Shown here: piece after piece, positions 25,222 through 34,364 of the stretch
Position numbering within the stretch: position 1 is the stretch's first letter
Layout: each line of letters opens with the position of its first letter
NCBI GenBank assembly: GCA_964510225.1
Contig: CAZEAN010000029.1
Location: forward strand, 1 to 54,281
Source of the DNA: CAZEAN01 sp964510225
GTDB lineage: Bacteria; Planctomycetota; Planctomycetia; Isosphaerales; Isosphaeraceae
Length of the DNA: 54,281 nucleotides
Reading direction: 5' to 3'
Position numbers and translations under genes: made by a program
Notes under the pieces: generated by a model
Told to the model about the DNA's origin: nothing
The model's database searches: none
The model's input: the letters and a program-made list of their open reading frames with translations, nothing else

Positions 25222-26229
25222 ATGCGAACCATCAGGCCGAGCCTTGCCATTGGAACCGTCGGAGTCATTGCGGCGGCTCTCTGGATCGGGGCCGTGGTCG
25301 AACAACCAGGTTCTGAAATGGCAACGGCAGCGCAGCGGTTGCTCAAGAGCCTGGACGACGAGCAGCGGGCCAAGGCCACGTTCTCCTTCGATGATCCTGA
25401 GCGGCTCAATTGGCACTTCATCCCCAGAGAGCGTGAAGGACTGTCACTCAAGGAGATGACGACGGATCAGACTCAGCTTGCATTCGGACTATTACAATCA
25501 GGACTCAGCAGCCAAGGGACGATCACCGCGACCTCGATCATGAGCTTGGAACAAGTGCTCTTCGAGCTTGAAAACGGTGCCCCGCGTCGCGATCCAAGCC
25601 TTTATTACTTCAGCGTTTTCGGCGAACCGTCCAATCGTGGTCGTTGGGGATGGCGGGTCGAAGGGCACCACCTTTCGGTGAACGTCACGATCGAAGATGG
25701 AGATGTGATTTCCGCGACACCGATCTTCTTCGGTGCCAATCCTGCTGAAGTTCGCCAAGGGCCTCGGCAAGGGCTCCGGACCCTCGCCGATCGTGAAGAT
25801 CGCGCGCTCCGACTCGTCCAGGCGATGAATGATGATCAGAAATCGATGGCGATCGTAGAAGAACAGGCGCCTCGGGATGTCCGGGGTGCGAATGAAGCCC
25901 AACCACCTGCAGGAGATCCCGTTGGACTGAGCTACGGGATGATGACCGACGACCAGCGTTCCATCCTTCGGAGCCTGATTGAGTCGTACGCACTGGACAT
26001 GCCCGATCCGATTGCCCGTGAATGGCTCACGGAAATCCGAGACAAAGGCCCAGAACAGGTCTCTTTCGCTTGGTTCGGACCGGCGGATCGGAGTGCACCG
26101 CATGCGTATCGCGTCCAGGGGCCGACCTTCCTGATCGAGTTCAATAACACGCAGAATGGTGCCAACCACATTCACTCGATCTGGCGAAACATGCTCGGAG
26201 ACTTCGGGATCTCCAACGGAACCGAGTAG
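25222..26229 (+). CDS. DUF3500 domain-containing secreted protein
   Basis: A 335-residue exported protein with a signal peptide or anchor (residues about 6-26). The DUF3500 pattern is clear: MATAAQRLLKSLDDEQRAKA, FSFDDPERLNWHFIPREREG, SLKEMTTDQTQLAFGLLQSG, YYFSVFGEPS, WGWRVEGHHLSVN, and the C-terminal HAYRVQGPTFLIEFNNTQ and ANHIHSIWRN. The function of DUF3500 is not established. ATG 25222 is chosen because the signal peptide begins there. It is followed by a rhodanese gene after 200 bases. Confidence 0.9.
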   Translation: MRTIRPSLAIGTVGVIAAALWIGAVVEQPGSEMATAAQRLLKSLDDEQRAKATFSFDDPERLNWHFIPREREGLSLKEMTTDQTQLAFGLLQSGLSSQGTITATSIMSLEQVLFELENGAPRRDPSLYYFSVFGEPSNRGRWGWRVEGHHLSVNVTIEDGDVISATPIFFGANPAEVRQGPRQGLRTLADREDRALRLVQAMNDDQKSMAIVEEQAPRDVRGANEAQPPAGDPVGLSYGMMTDDQRSILRSLIESYALDMPDPIAREWLTEIRDKGPEQVSFAWFGPADRSAPHAYRVQGPTFLIEFNNTQNGANHIHSIWRNMLGDFGISNGTE

Positions 26230-26429
26230 TTCTGAGGTGCTCTCGAAAACCAGGATCGGCCGAATCTGACGATCGGCGGAGTTGATTGTCAGATCGGTTA
26301 GCAAAGAAAGTGTCCGCTCAGGCGTCTCCTGGTCGTAGAGTTTCTGCGGATTCGTGACAACCCTTGGCATCTGCAACCTTATGCCCCGGTTCTCAGCATG
26401 ATCGCATCTGACAGAGCTGGAGTGGATTG

Positions 26430-26789
26430 ATGACGGATACTGATGACGTTAAGCGGCTCCGACCGCCAGAACTCAAAATTCGGCTGGAATCGGGAGAGTC
26501 CTTGGCGATCTTGGATGTGCGCGAAGATCTCGAACGGACCCTTGGGGTGATCCCGATCCCTGAGCATGTCCCCGAGCTCCACGTTCCCATCGGCTCGATC
26601 CCCGAAAACCTCGATGTAATCCAGACCTTCTCCAATGATCGCCTCTTGGTCATTTACTGCCACCACGGAGTCCGTTCGTTAGCGACGGCTCACTGGCTCT
26701 TCGATCAAGGGATTACCTCCGTGGCCAACCTCGACGGTGGCATTGACGGATGGTCGATCGAGGTCGACCCCGGACTCCCACGATATTGA
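26430..26789 (+). CDS. Rhodanese-like domain protein
   Basis: A 119-residue single-domain rhodanese, a sulfurtransferase or sulfur carrier. The active-site loop is YCHHGVRSL, with catalytic Cys77 and the C-x4-R geometry of sulfurtransferases. PPELKIRLESGESLAILDVR is the typical N-terminal pattern and NLDGGIDGWSIEVDP the C-terminal one. Cytoplasmic. It precedes a glycosyltransferase and mobA; MoeB-type rhodaneses act in molybdopterin sulfuration, but a functional link here is only suggested by proximity. Confidence 0.92.
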   Translation: MTDTDDVKRLRPPELKIRLESGESLAILDVREDLERTLGVIPIPEHVPELHVPIGSIPENLDVIQTFSNDRLLVIYCHHGVRSLATAHWLFDQGITSVANLDGGIDGWSIEVDPGLPRY

Positions 26790-26858
26790 CAAACGCTCGC
26801 TGAGGGCTCGGAACGCATACTCGGATTCGTCGATGAGCTTCGGAAGATTAGTGACGCC

Positions 26859-28304
26859 ATGACGCGCCGAGTCGTGAAGGTCTTGATGTTGCTGGTCGGG
26901 GCGGGACTGATCGTTAGTCTCGGTATCTTGCTCAACCAGCCCACATTTCCACTCGGAGTTGATGGTGAGTGGGAGTGGCTCCGGCTCCCTCAGACGGCGG
27001 AACTGAGCCCAATTCGGCTACTGATCGCGTCGGCGGTCTTGTTAATCTATGGGATCTTCGTTTGCGCGGGGTCTGCACAACTCTCGGACCAAGGGACGAG
27101 TCGACTCAGGGAAGTTCGATGGGTCGTTTGTTTGTTTCTGATCGCTCCCGTGGTGCAAGTTGGTTTGATGTACGGAGCACCCTTCGGCTATGGAATTGCG
27201 AAGTGGGTCGCGCTGTCGATGCCCGGTGCGAGTGGCTACCAGACCGTTGCAAGGATGGAAATCGACGACCTTAGGGCCTTCTTGAAGGATTATCCGGATT
27301 GGATCCAGCAACAAGACGCACTCCATATCGGGACTCATCCCCCTGGGCTCTTTGTCCTCAACCAGGTTGCCTTAAGGATCACGGACCAAGCTCAGGGCGC
27401 AACCCGATTTATCGATCAACATTTACCTGCGGAACTTGAGACCGCGTTCCGGGAATTTGGCGTCCCGAGGAGCGATCGGATCGCGCAGGTATTCGTTGGG
27501 CTCGCGACGTTGCTCGCCAGTGCGTGGACCGCAATTCCGATCTATTTGATCCTTCGGAGATTAAAATGGTCTCCGGCAATCGCTTGGTCGAGTGCTGCAC
27601 TCTGGCCAGTGCTCCCCGCCTCGATTATGTTCCAACCGACGGCAGATACGGCGTTTCCAATCCTCTCCGCCCTCGCAATCTGTCTAGTGATTAAGCCGGA
27701 TACGTGGAGTGTTTTTGCCGCCGGGATTATTCTCGGTGTTGGGATGTGGTTCTCGCTCGTCTTCCTGGCGGTCGGTTTGGTGGTCGGGCTTGCTACGTTG
27801 TGGGATCAAGAGCGATCGATCTGGAATCGTGCGCGTAACTTCTTGCTAATCGGGTTCGGTTTCTTGGGACTTACGATTGCAAACTGGATTCTCACCGACG
27901 CCAATCCGTTCGAAATCTGGTGGGCAAACCAATCAAACCATGCACGATTCTACGAAGAATTTCCGCGTAGTTACTTTAAGTGGATGTTGACAAACCCGAT
28001 CGAATTGATCGTCGCCATCGGGCTGCCAACAGCGCTCTGGATCATGGTACTGCTCGTTTCCCGTCGTTCCTTGAGGATCACTTGGGTAACTCTCGGGGTC
28101 CTCCTCCTTCTGACGCTGACAGGACGGAGTCTCAGTGAAATCGCGCGACTCTGGCTCCCGTTCTACCCCTTGCTGGTGATTGCCATCGGGCCCGGGATCA
28201 GTCGGTTGAACGGTGGCTGGCTCACGACCGGCCTCACGATCATCCTTGTCGGAGTTCAGGTCTTGATCCTCCAGTCAATCATCCAGGTGGTCTACCCGGT
28301 CTAA
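26859..28304 (+). CDS. GT-C type integral membrane glycosyltransferase (ArnT/PMT-like)
   Basis: A 481-residue polytopic membrane protein with about ten helices. The long first extracytoplasmic loop carries LHIGTHPPGLFVLNQ (about residues 151-165), resembling the H/D-x-PP motif of PMT/ArnT glycosyltransferases that use polyprenyl-phosphate sugars. No clear DE motif is seen in the first loop, so catalytic competence is uncertain. Helices include VFAAGIILGVGMWFSLVFLA and LILVGVQVLILQ-like C-terminal segments. It ends four bases before mobA, so the two are co-transcribed. Confidence 0.72.
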   Translation: MTRRVVKVLMLLVGAGLIVSLGILLNQPTFPLGVDGEWEWLRLPQTAELSPIRLLIASAVLLIYGIFVCAGSAQLSDQGTSRLREVRWVVCLFLIAPVVQVGLMYGAPFGYGIAKWVALSMPGASGYQTVARMEIDDLRAFLKDYPDWIQQQDALHIGTHPPGLFVLNQVALRITDQAQGATRFIDQHLPAELETAFREFGVPRSDRIAQVFVGLATLLASAWTAIPIYLILRRLKWSPAIAWSSAALWPVLPASIMFQPTADTAFPILSALAICLVIKPDTWSVFAAGIILGVGMWFSLVFLAVGLVVGLATLWDQERSIWNRARNFLLIGFGFLGLTIANWILTDANPFEIWWANQSNHARFYEEFPRSYFKWMLTNPIELIVAIGLPTALWIMVLLVSRRSLRITWVTLGVLLLLTLTGRSLSEIARLWLPFYPLLVIAIGPGISRLNGGWLTTGLTIILVGVQVLILQSIIQVVYPV

Positions 28305-28308
28305 TCCG

Positions 28309-28947
28309 ATGGTCCAAGTAGGTGGGTTGATTCTTTGTGGCGGCCGAAGTCGACGGATGGGCCGTGCCAAAGAATGGTTGCCGATCTCTGGTGAGACAAT
28401 GCTGCAACGCATCGTCAGACTTGTCGGAAGAAGCTGTGCTCAGCCCGTGGCCGTTGCTGCTGGAGAAGGACAGTCGCTCCCAGATCTCCCACCTTACGTC
28501 ACGATCCTCCAGGATTCCGTCGCCGACCAAGGACCACTCCATCCACTTGTTCAAGGGCTCCAGTGGTTCGATGGAAGGGTGGAATGGGTCTACGTGACGG
28601 CAACAGATTGCCCATTCTTGCAGGCTGGTTGGATCGATCGGCTGGTGCAACTTGCCGAAGGGTTTGATCTAGTAATCCCTGAGATCGGCCGGCGTCGATA
28701 TCCTCTCAACGCACTCTATCGGACCTCTCTCTATCAACGGGGAGGACAGTTGGAAGGGGCCGGAGTCCGAGCAGTCGGGCAACTTGCCGAGCTTGTCAAA
28801 ACCAAGATCGCAACCGAGATTGAGCTAAGTCCAGTCGATCCTAAGTTCCTAAGCCTGACGAACATCAATCATCCGGAGGACTATGACCGCGCCCTGGAGC
28901 GGTTCGCTCGGGGCCGCTTCCAACCAGGGGAGCCTCGGTCTCAATAA
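28309..28947 (+). CDS. mobA: Molybdenum cofactor guanylyltransferase
   Basis: A 212-residue nucleotidyltransferase that attaches GMP to molybdopterin. The N-terminal signature GGLILCGGRSRRMGRAKEWL (residues 5-24) is the MobA/NTP-transferase motif, and VTATDCPFLQAGWIDRL is the metal-binding region. The C-terminus (LTNINHPEDYDRAL) matches the family ending. Cytoplasmic. It starts four bases after the glycosyltransferase stop, and its last 83 bases overlap the 3' end of a gene on the opposite strand. Confidence 0.9.
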   Translation: MVQVGGLILCGGRSRRMGRAKEWLPISGETMLQRIVRLVGRSCAQPVAVAAGEGQSLPDLPPYVTILQDSVADQGPLHPLVQGLQWFDGRVEWVYVTATDCPFLQAGWIDRLVQLAEGFDLVIPEIGRRRYPLNALYRTSLYQRGGQLEGAGVRAVGQLAELVKTKIATEIELSPVDPKFLSLTNINHPEDYDRALERFARGRFQPGEPRSQ

Positions 28948-29422
28948 GGACCGGAACAGGGGGGCCCATCATCGTCTGACCATCGAACCGAAGTACCGTA
29001 ATTGGTCTTGGATCGGCAGATTTAAAGGGGGGAGGATAACGTTGAGGGCTCCGATCTAGGAAGGGGATGTCTTGTTGGATTGCGGTGATCATCAATCCCA
29101 GAGCCATCGTGACACTAAAGACGAGCCGAGACTTCACGTGCGGAATCACTCCGTCGGACGCCAACCAACTGAGTCCGGCGACGATCGCTCCGATAGAACC
29201 AAGGAGCGCAACCAACCCGACAACCTCCGCACCGATGAGGCGATCATCGGCACCGATACGACCGTCAATCTCGACGAACACCAAATCAATGATCCCGACG
29301 ACGAAGACTCCGAGGACGCCGCCACCCATCCAACCGATCGGCCCGATCAGGGTGATCCCGAGGATTATCAAGAGCGAGGCTTCGATTGGCGTGGCGTCCC
29401 GTTGGAGGTTGGTTGCGTTCAT
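28865..29422 (-). CDS. Hypothetical membrane protein with four helices
   Basis: A 185-residue protein of unknown family. Four hydrophobic helices occupy about residues 15-110 (SLLIILGITLIGPIGWMGG, VLGVFVVGIIDLVFVEI, VVGLVALLGSIGAIVAGLSW, LVFSVTMALGLMITAI), followed by a soluble, Pro-rich tail. It lies 36 bases after the GT39 gene on the same strand and so is probably its operon partner. The tail's last 83 bases overlap mobA antisense, so the true C-terminus of the protein might be worth checking, but the reading frame is open throughout. Confidence 0.6.
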   Translation of the reverse strand: MNATNLQRDATPIEASLLIILGITLIGPIGWMGGGVLGVFVVGIIDLVFVEIDGRIGADDRLIGAEVVGLVALLGSIGAIVAGLSWLASDGVIPHVKSRLVFSVTMALGLMITAIQQDIPFLDRSPQRYPPPFKSADPRPITVLRFDGQTMMGPPVPVLIETEAPLVGSGPERTAPGRGHSPPDD

Positions 29423-29458
29423 TGTTGATCTCGGAATCGAGAGCTTGCTCGGCTCGAC

Positions 29459-30988
29459 TTAATAAGGAAACGCCTCAAGCTGATTGACACAACGGAAAAT
29501 CCGGACCGAGCGAATCGGTCGATCGTTACGGATGATCTCGAATTCGCTGATGGTCTCGATCCGTTCGAACCAGCGTTCAAAACAAGCGGGTTCCGTCGAC
29601 CTCTGATCCACTGAGATCAAGATCCCATCCTGGCCGACCCATTGCGCGGGGTCGCTCCAGTCACCGAATCCCCGGGAATCCCCCTCGTGGTAGCAGAGAA
29701 CCGGGACCTGAGGACCAACCGCCTGTGCGAGTTGGCCGCTGACCCACCAGTGCCCACTAAAGAGGAATGTCTGGGGCTGATCGAGTAATCCGTGTTCATG
29801 AAGCTCATCAACGATCTGATCCCAACCAAACAAGTCACGAGTGAGGTCCGCTTGACTTCCTGTTGGTGATGATTTCTTGCTGCCGAGTGCGGAGATTAAC
29901 CCGGTCTCTGCTTGGATCACGAGAAGGCTGGCGACGATGATCGGTGCAAAACCAATGATCATCAACCGTCGGCGGGAACGTTCGGGTTGCCATCGTGAAT
30001 CGAGGGCCCAACGACCTGCAGCGGCAGGGATTAACGTCGCCAGTCCAATCAAGCCCCAGTGCGGGAAGACGGGTTGAACCAGGGCCAAGAGGTTGAAAAA
30101 AACAAAGGGAACAATTCCGAACGCCCCCAGAAACCAGTCAGCACGGGCCCGTTGATCAAACGATTTCGACCAGTTTGAGATGGTTCGAATCATCGTCTGA
30201 ATCAAGATCAACGCGATCCATGGAGTCAAATAAGCGGCTTCGGCCAAGAGATTGATCAATGCAGGCCCGATCCTGATTGAGAGGTGATCGACCGCGCGAC
30301 CGCCCTGGAATCGGAATGAGCTCCATTCATGCGTCGCATTCCAGAAGATCACGGGCGAAAAGATGGCGAGACCAAGAAGGACTGCAAGATAAGGGCCTGG
30401 TCTCCTGAGTTCCGCTCGGGCACGCCGATCCCGGATTCCGAAGAGCACGAATCCAAGTGGAAGAAAGATCGCGTGATATTTGCTCAGGAGTGCCCCGCCC
30501 CAGGCGAGACCCACGAGGAGCCAACGCGCGAGCGACGGAGCCTGCTCCCGATCGTTCTGACCAATGTGGAGGGCTCCTGCAAGTCGCTCTAAGGTAAGGA
30601 ACCACCAAAAGAGTAGGGGGCCGTCCGGCAAGACAAACGTCCCGACTGCAACGCTCAGGTACAAGGATCCTTGGAGAAAGATGAAAGCGGGAAGAACTGC
30701 CGAGGGGCCGTAGAGACGACCTCCCAAGCGGCTGACAATCCAGGAAGTTGCAGCGAAGAGAAGAATAAACCCGAGTCGGAGACCAAAGATCGATGGGGAG
30801 CCCGTCAGGAGACGACCAAAAGCAGCGACGACTGCAATCATTGGGGGCTGGTCGAAATAGCTCAGCGAGGGATGAGCCAGATACTGAGCGTAGTAAGCTT
30901 CGTCATTTCCTGCTCCCAGTGTCGACGCAAGCCCAACCCGGAGGAGAGTGTATCCCAGGATCAAGAAACCGATCAACGTCCGCATCAT
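29459..30988 (-). CDS. GT39 family glycosyltransferase (PMT_2/ArnT-like)
   Basis: A 509-residue polytopic membrane enzyme that should transfer a sugar from a polyprenyl-phosphate donor. The first periplasmic loop has the catalytic GAGNDEAYYAQYL (DE at about residues 28-29) and SYFDQPPM, the ArnT/PMT_2 pattern. About 11 helices follow, and a soluble C-terminal domain (about 400-509) with PVLCYHEGDSRGFGD. Start is ATG 30988 (ATG 30985 is next); GAGG precedes at five to eight bases. The 304-base divergent gap upstream (30989-31292) shows no gene. Acceptor unknown; lipid A or a surface glycan is plausible. Confidence 0.87.
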   Translation of the reverse strand: MMRTLIGFLILGYTLLRVGLASTLGAGNDEAYYAQYLAHPSLSYFDQPPMIAVVAAFGRLLTGSPSIFGLRLGFILLFAATSWIVSRLGGRLYGPSAVLPAFIFLQGSLYLSVAVGTFVLPDGPLLFWWFLTLERLAGALHIGQNDREQAPSLARWLLVGLAWGGALLSKYHAIFLPLGFVLFGIRDRRARAELRRPGPYLAVLLGLAIFSPVIFWNATHEWSSFRFQGGRAVDHLSIRIGPALINLLAEAAYLTPWIALILIQTMIRTISNWSKSFDQRARADWFLGAFGIVPFVFFNLLALVQPVFPHWGLIGLATLIPAAAGRWALDSRWQPERSRRRLMIIGFAPIIVASLLVIQAETGLISALGSKKSSPTGSQADLTRDLFGWDQIVDELHEHGLLDQPQTFLFSGHWWVSGQLAQAVGPQVPVLCYHEGDSRGFGDWSDPAQWVGQDGILISVDQRSTEPACFERWFERIETISEFEIIRNDRPIRSVRIFRCVNQLEAFPY

Positions 30989-31292
30989 TCCACCCTCGGC
31001 TAGCTCCCCCTCAGCAGCGTTGAAGACTCTGACGGAGAGGCAATACTACCGATTCCGGCGATTCTTGCAGTCCCGGTCTACGGCAAAACTGTCATAATCG
31101 ATCCAAATAGACTCAGGCTCGATGGGTTCAGTGACCGAACTAAGACAAATGGTGAGGCTGTTCGGGGAACTAAGGAACGGCGTTGTCGAGGAATCTGGCT
31201 CTTGCTAGGATCCCGGCGTCCTTCCGAAGTGAAGAACGTTGGGTCGGCCTCCTTTGCGTTGAGCCCCTTCAATCCGAGGTTAAATCAAACGC
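30989..31292. other. Divergent intergenic region between GT39 and phosphatase copy 3
   Basis: This 304-base gap separates the minus-strand GT39 gene from the plus-strand phosphatase gene. I see no small gene, repeat or recognisable structured RNA. It must hold promoters for both directions. Confidence 0.5.
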
Positions 31293-31922
31293 ATGATCAC
31301 GCGATCACAACGCACCGGAATCCGAATTGTCTTGGGGGTCATCGGGGTCGTCTTCCTTGGTTGGCAGATCTGGCGACACGGCCACGACTATGTCTTTCCT
31401 GAAAATTTCGCCGTAATCGAGCCCGGTCAGATCTACCGAGGGGCCTGGCAGATGTCTTGGCCGATGGAACGAATCGTCCAGAAACACGAAATCAAGACCG
31501 TCATTGCATTAGCACACCCACCGGAGAGCCCCTGGGTCGAGGCGGAGCGTCGTCTCGGAGATCGGCTCGGATTTCGGTTTGTCCATCTTCCGATCGTCGA
31601 AGATCGGACTGATATCAACAGCAACAAAGTCCTCTACGACCGACTGGAAGAAGCTGCGGCGACGGTGGCAGATGAGGCAAATGCTCCCGTCTTTTTTCAT
31701 TGCCATCACGGGGTTAATCGAGCTTCGATGGTTCATATGGCCTACAGAATGATCTATTGCGACTACACGATTGATGAAGCCGAAGAGGAAGTCGCTGCGC
31801 TGTTTGGGCTCCGGAAGGTCAATCGGGGACCGGACTATCGACACATGCGTGGCTTCTATGAAGAACGTGTCCTCCCGAAGCGCGTTGCTGTCCTGGCCGA
31901 CAACCAAGCCCAAGTCGAATGA
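31293..31922 (+). CDS. Membrane-anchored dual-specificity/tyrosine phosphatase family protein (copy 3)
   Basis: A 209-residue relative of the two phosphatases at 4460-5721. It has an N-terminal helix (about 10-26), the shared IEPGQIYRGAW (42-52), IKTVIAL (67-73), and the P-loop HCHHGVNRAS with Cys137 and Arg143. Asp residues in the loop before the P-loop (VEDRTDINSN) could provide the general acid. It is closer to copy 1 (PG-x-I-x-RGAWQ) than to copy 2. It sits at the head of a run of glycosyltransferase and lipid A genes, which hints at an envelope substrate, but its upstream gap makes it a separate transcription unit. Confidence 0.82.
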   Translation: MITRSQRTGIRIVLGVIGVVFLGWQIWRHGHDYVFPENFAVIEPGQIYRGAWQMSWPMERIVQKHEIKTVIALAHPPESPWVEAERRLGDRLGFRFVHLPIVEDRTDINSNKVLYDRLEEAAATVADEANAPVFFHCHHGVNRASMVHMAYRMIYCDYTIDEAEEEVAALFGLRKVNRGPDYRHMRGFYEERVLPKRVAVLADNQAQVE

Positions 31923-32077
31923 GGAAGTGTCAGTCGTCTTACGGCCGACTCTCCGAGAACTCAACCTTCAGTAATTCACACCCACTCTGCTATGATCAGT
32001 AGCAGAGTTTCGATCTACCAGATCCTCCAGTTTGTTGGCTTCAGGCCACGAAAAACGAACAACAAGAGGCACTTCGA

Positions 32078-32599
32078 TTGATCATCCGTTCTGGGCGGGT
32101 CTCCGACGTGCCCGCGATCTTTGCGTTAATCAGCCGGTTCGCTGATCAAAAGCTGATGATCCGACGCTCTCTCGGCGAACTCTATGAGTCGATCCGAGAG
32201 TTCCAGGTGGCGGTCAACGACGAAGGTGTCGTTGTCGGCTCGTCTGGACTCCACGTATTCTGGGAAGATCTTGCCGAACTGAGGTCCCTTGCGGTCTCGG
32301 AAGAGGCAAGAGGACTCGGGATCGGTCGACAGCTTGTCGAAGCCTGCCACCAGGAAGCAGAGGCCCTCGGTCTCGAGACTGTCTTCACGCTCACCTATGT
32401 TCCCCAATTCTTTGAAAAATGTGGTTATCAGATCATCGACAAGTCAGCGCTGCCGCACAAGATCTGGAACGAGTGCGTACGCTGTCCCTTATTCCCAGAC
32501 TGTACGGAAACTGCTCTGATTAAAACTTCTAGCTTAGCTTCGATCGGTCCGCAGAACGGATCTGAAGCTATCTCTATAAATCACCCAACATCGACTTAA
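32078..32599 (+). CDS. GNAT acetyltransferase, ArgA-like (N-acetylglutamate synthase domain)
   Basis: A 173-residue GNAT resembling the stand-alone N-acetyltransferase domain of ArgA. RSGRVSDVPAIFALI is the first strand-helix; AELRSLAVSEEARGLGIGRQ is the acetyl-CoA binding region; ETVFTLTYVPQFFEKCGY and the Cys-containing RCPLFPDCTETALI end segment are characteristic of the short ArgA group. It may acetylate glutamate for arginine synthesis. The start is a TTG with AGAGG about nine bases upstream; no nearby ATG fits. It lies 13 bases before a glycosyltransferase gene. Confidence 0.85.
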   Translation: MIIRSGRVSDVPAIFALISRFADQKLMIRRSLGELYESIREFQVAVNDEGVVVGSSGLHVFWEDLAELRSLAVSEEARGLGIGRQLVEACHQEAEALGLETVFTLTYVPQFFEKCGYQIIDKSALPHKIWNECVRCPLFPDCTETALIKTSSLASIGPQNGSEAISINHPTST

Positions 32600-32612
32600 G
32601 CGAGCCGAAATT

Positions 32613-34364
32613 TTGGGGACAACGCCTGATTCGGAAGAGCTACCTCCGTCCAACCTTCGAGCTGGGTTGTTCGCAGGGCTTTTGACATTCCTCGGACTCC
32701 TTGCGACCGAACCCACCCTCGCGATTGTCTGGGACGAGGGCTACACTCTCGGCCGCGAGCAGCGAGTCCGTTGGTGGTTCCAAGCGATCTGGGATCCTCC
32801 GACTTTCTCTGCGGAGTGGAGCCCACCACCAGCGGGCTCAGAATTGGTCCAGCCTGAACCAGTCGATCCGGCAACAGGTTTTCCACGGATTACGCCGCCT
32901 CAGAGACCTCAGATTAGCAACCGCCAAGGGCTCATGGATCCGGAAGTCCTGCAGTACTTTTGGCCGTTTGCTCGTGAAGAGCCACACGGTCACCCTCCCT
33001 TTTATGCGCTACTTGGGCTCGCGGGTGATCTACTGACTCCCTGGCGTGGTGATCTTGAACGAGCACGACTTGGTCCGATCCTGCTCTACAGTTTTGGAGC
33101 GGTCTTTACCTTTCGATTTGTCGATCGGCGTTACGGACGTTTGCCGGCGGTTTTGATGGTCGGCGCCCTCCTCCTCCAGCCAAGGCTCTTCGCCCAAGCT
33201 CACTACGCCGCCTACGACGGACCGCTGACGATACTCTGGCTGCTCAGCCTGATCAGCTTCGCGAAGGCGGTCGAAGGGAACAGTAACAGGTCGGGATCAC
33301 CCAACCGTCCTCATAGGCTTGCCACAATTGCGTTTGGACTCCTCCTTGGGGCAGCGGCGTCGACCAAGCTCACCGGGTGGTTCCTTCCGTTTCCTTTTCT
33401 TTGCTGGGTTGTTCTCTATCGGAGCCGAGTTGGTGCCATTGTCATCCTCGGAGCGATCCCAATGGCGTTGCTGGGTCTCTACCTCTTCAATCCTCCGTGG
33501 TGGCCAGATCCAGTCGCAGGGATCCACCGCTTCTTAGCATCAAACTTGACACGAGGTGAGTCGATTCCGATCGGGATCGAATTCCTCGGTCGACGCTATA
33601 TGACCCCGAACCAATCACTCCCTTGGTACAACACGGTACTGTGGACGATAATGGTAACGCCGATTGTTTTTCTTCTCCTCGGGGTCATCGGCGCGATTGG
33701 CTCCGTCCTTCGATTGAACCGGGAACGGGTTGGAGTGTTGGTTGGGGGGCATTGGCTCTTCCTCTTGGTCTTGAGAGCGCTCCCGAATGTCCCGGGGCAC
33801 GATGGCGTCCGGCTCTTCTTGCCGGCCTTCGGGCTCCTCGGGCTTTCGGCTGCGATTGGTGCGTCCTTTCTCTTCCGATGGAACCGGCGACTCGGACAGG
33901 TGGTTGTGACCGGTGCGATCATCGAAGGATTGGTGAGTGTTGCCTTAATGATGCCGGTTCCGCTCTCCTATTACAGTCCCCTCATTGGCGGCCTTCCCGG
34001 TGCCGAGAAGCTTGGGATGGAGCCGACCTATTACTGGGATTCACTTACTCAAGAAGTAACTGATTGGCTGAATCAAAACACACCAGCCAACTCAAGGATT
34101 GTCAGCTCGACTTACACGACTTCCTTCGCTTATCTCAATCGGGCCGGAGACTTAAGACCCACACTGGGCCCTTCTGACAAACCCATCCAGTGGTATCTGA
34201 TCCAGAACAGGCCAGGGAGCTTCCGTGACCTCGATCGTGCGCTGATCAGATCAACGAGTGCTCGACCTGCTTTTGTCTTCAAAAAATTTGGGGTTCCGCT
34301 CCTGTATGTTTATTCGGACGACGATGTTCAACGCGCCTTGATGTCGAGGACTCCAGAGAGATGA
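32613..34364 (+). CDS. GT39-like integral membrane glycosyltransferase (tandem copy A)
   Basis: A 583-residue polytopic protein with about a dozen helices. The first loop has TLAIVWDEGYT (WDE at about residues 46-48) in the place of the PMT/ArnT catalytic DE, then HGHPPFYALLG, the H-x-PP motif. The end LSYYSPLIGGLPGAEKLGM and YWDSLTQEVTDWLN resembles the corresponding part of the next gene, so the two are paralogues. The start is a weak TTG at 32613 with no clear ribosome-binding site; a start near 32667 is possible. The stop overlaps the next ATG (ATGA). Confidence 0.83.
   Translation: MGTTPDSEELPPSNLRAGLFAGLLTFLGLLATEPTLAIVWDEGYTLGREQRVRWWFQAIWDPPTFSAEWSPPPAGSELVQPEPVDPATGFPRITPPQRPQISNRQGLMDPEVLQYFWPFAREEPHGHPPFYALLGLAGDLLTPWRGDLERARLGPILLYSFGAVFTFRFVDRRYGRLPAVLMVGALLLQPRLFAQAHYAAYDGPLTILWLLSLISFAKAVEGNSNRSGSPNRPHRLATIAFGLLLGAAASTKLTGWFLPFPFLCWVVLYRSRVGAIVILGAIPMALLGLYLFNPPWWPDPVAGIHRFLASNLTRGESIPIGIEFLGRRYMTPNQSLPWYNTVLWTIMVTPIVFLLLGVIGAIGSVLRLNRERVGVLVGGHWLFLLVLRALPNVPGHDGVRLFLPAFGLLGLSAAIGASFLFRWNRRLGQVVVTGAIIEGLVSVALMMPVPLSYYSPLIGGLPGAEKLGMEPTYYWDSLTQEVTDWLNQNTPANSRIVSSTYTTSFAYLNRAGDLRPTLGPSDKPIQWYLIQNRPGSFRDLDRALIRSTSARPAFVFKKFGVPLLYVYSDDDVQRALMSRTPER

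Noticed and set aside
24837..25231. Minus-strand frame starting MVRITEYSVIVDRDLGGGGQ upstream of the Dabb gene
   Set aside because: It reads fairly like protein but runs about 150 bases into the Dabb gene in another frame and covers the promoter region of the DUF3500 gene; treated as a chance open frame.
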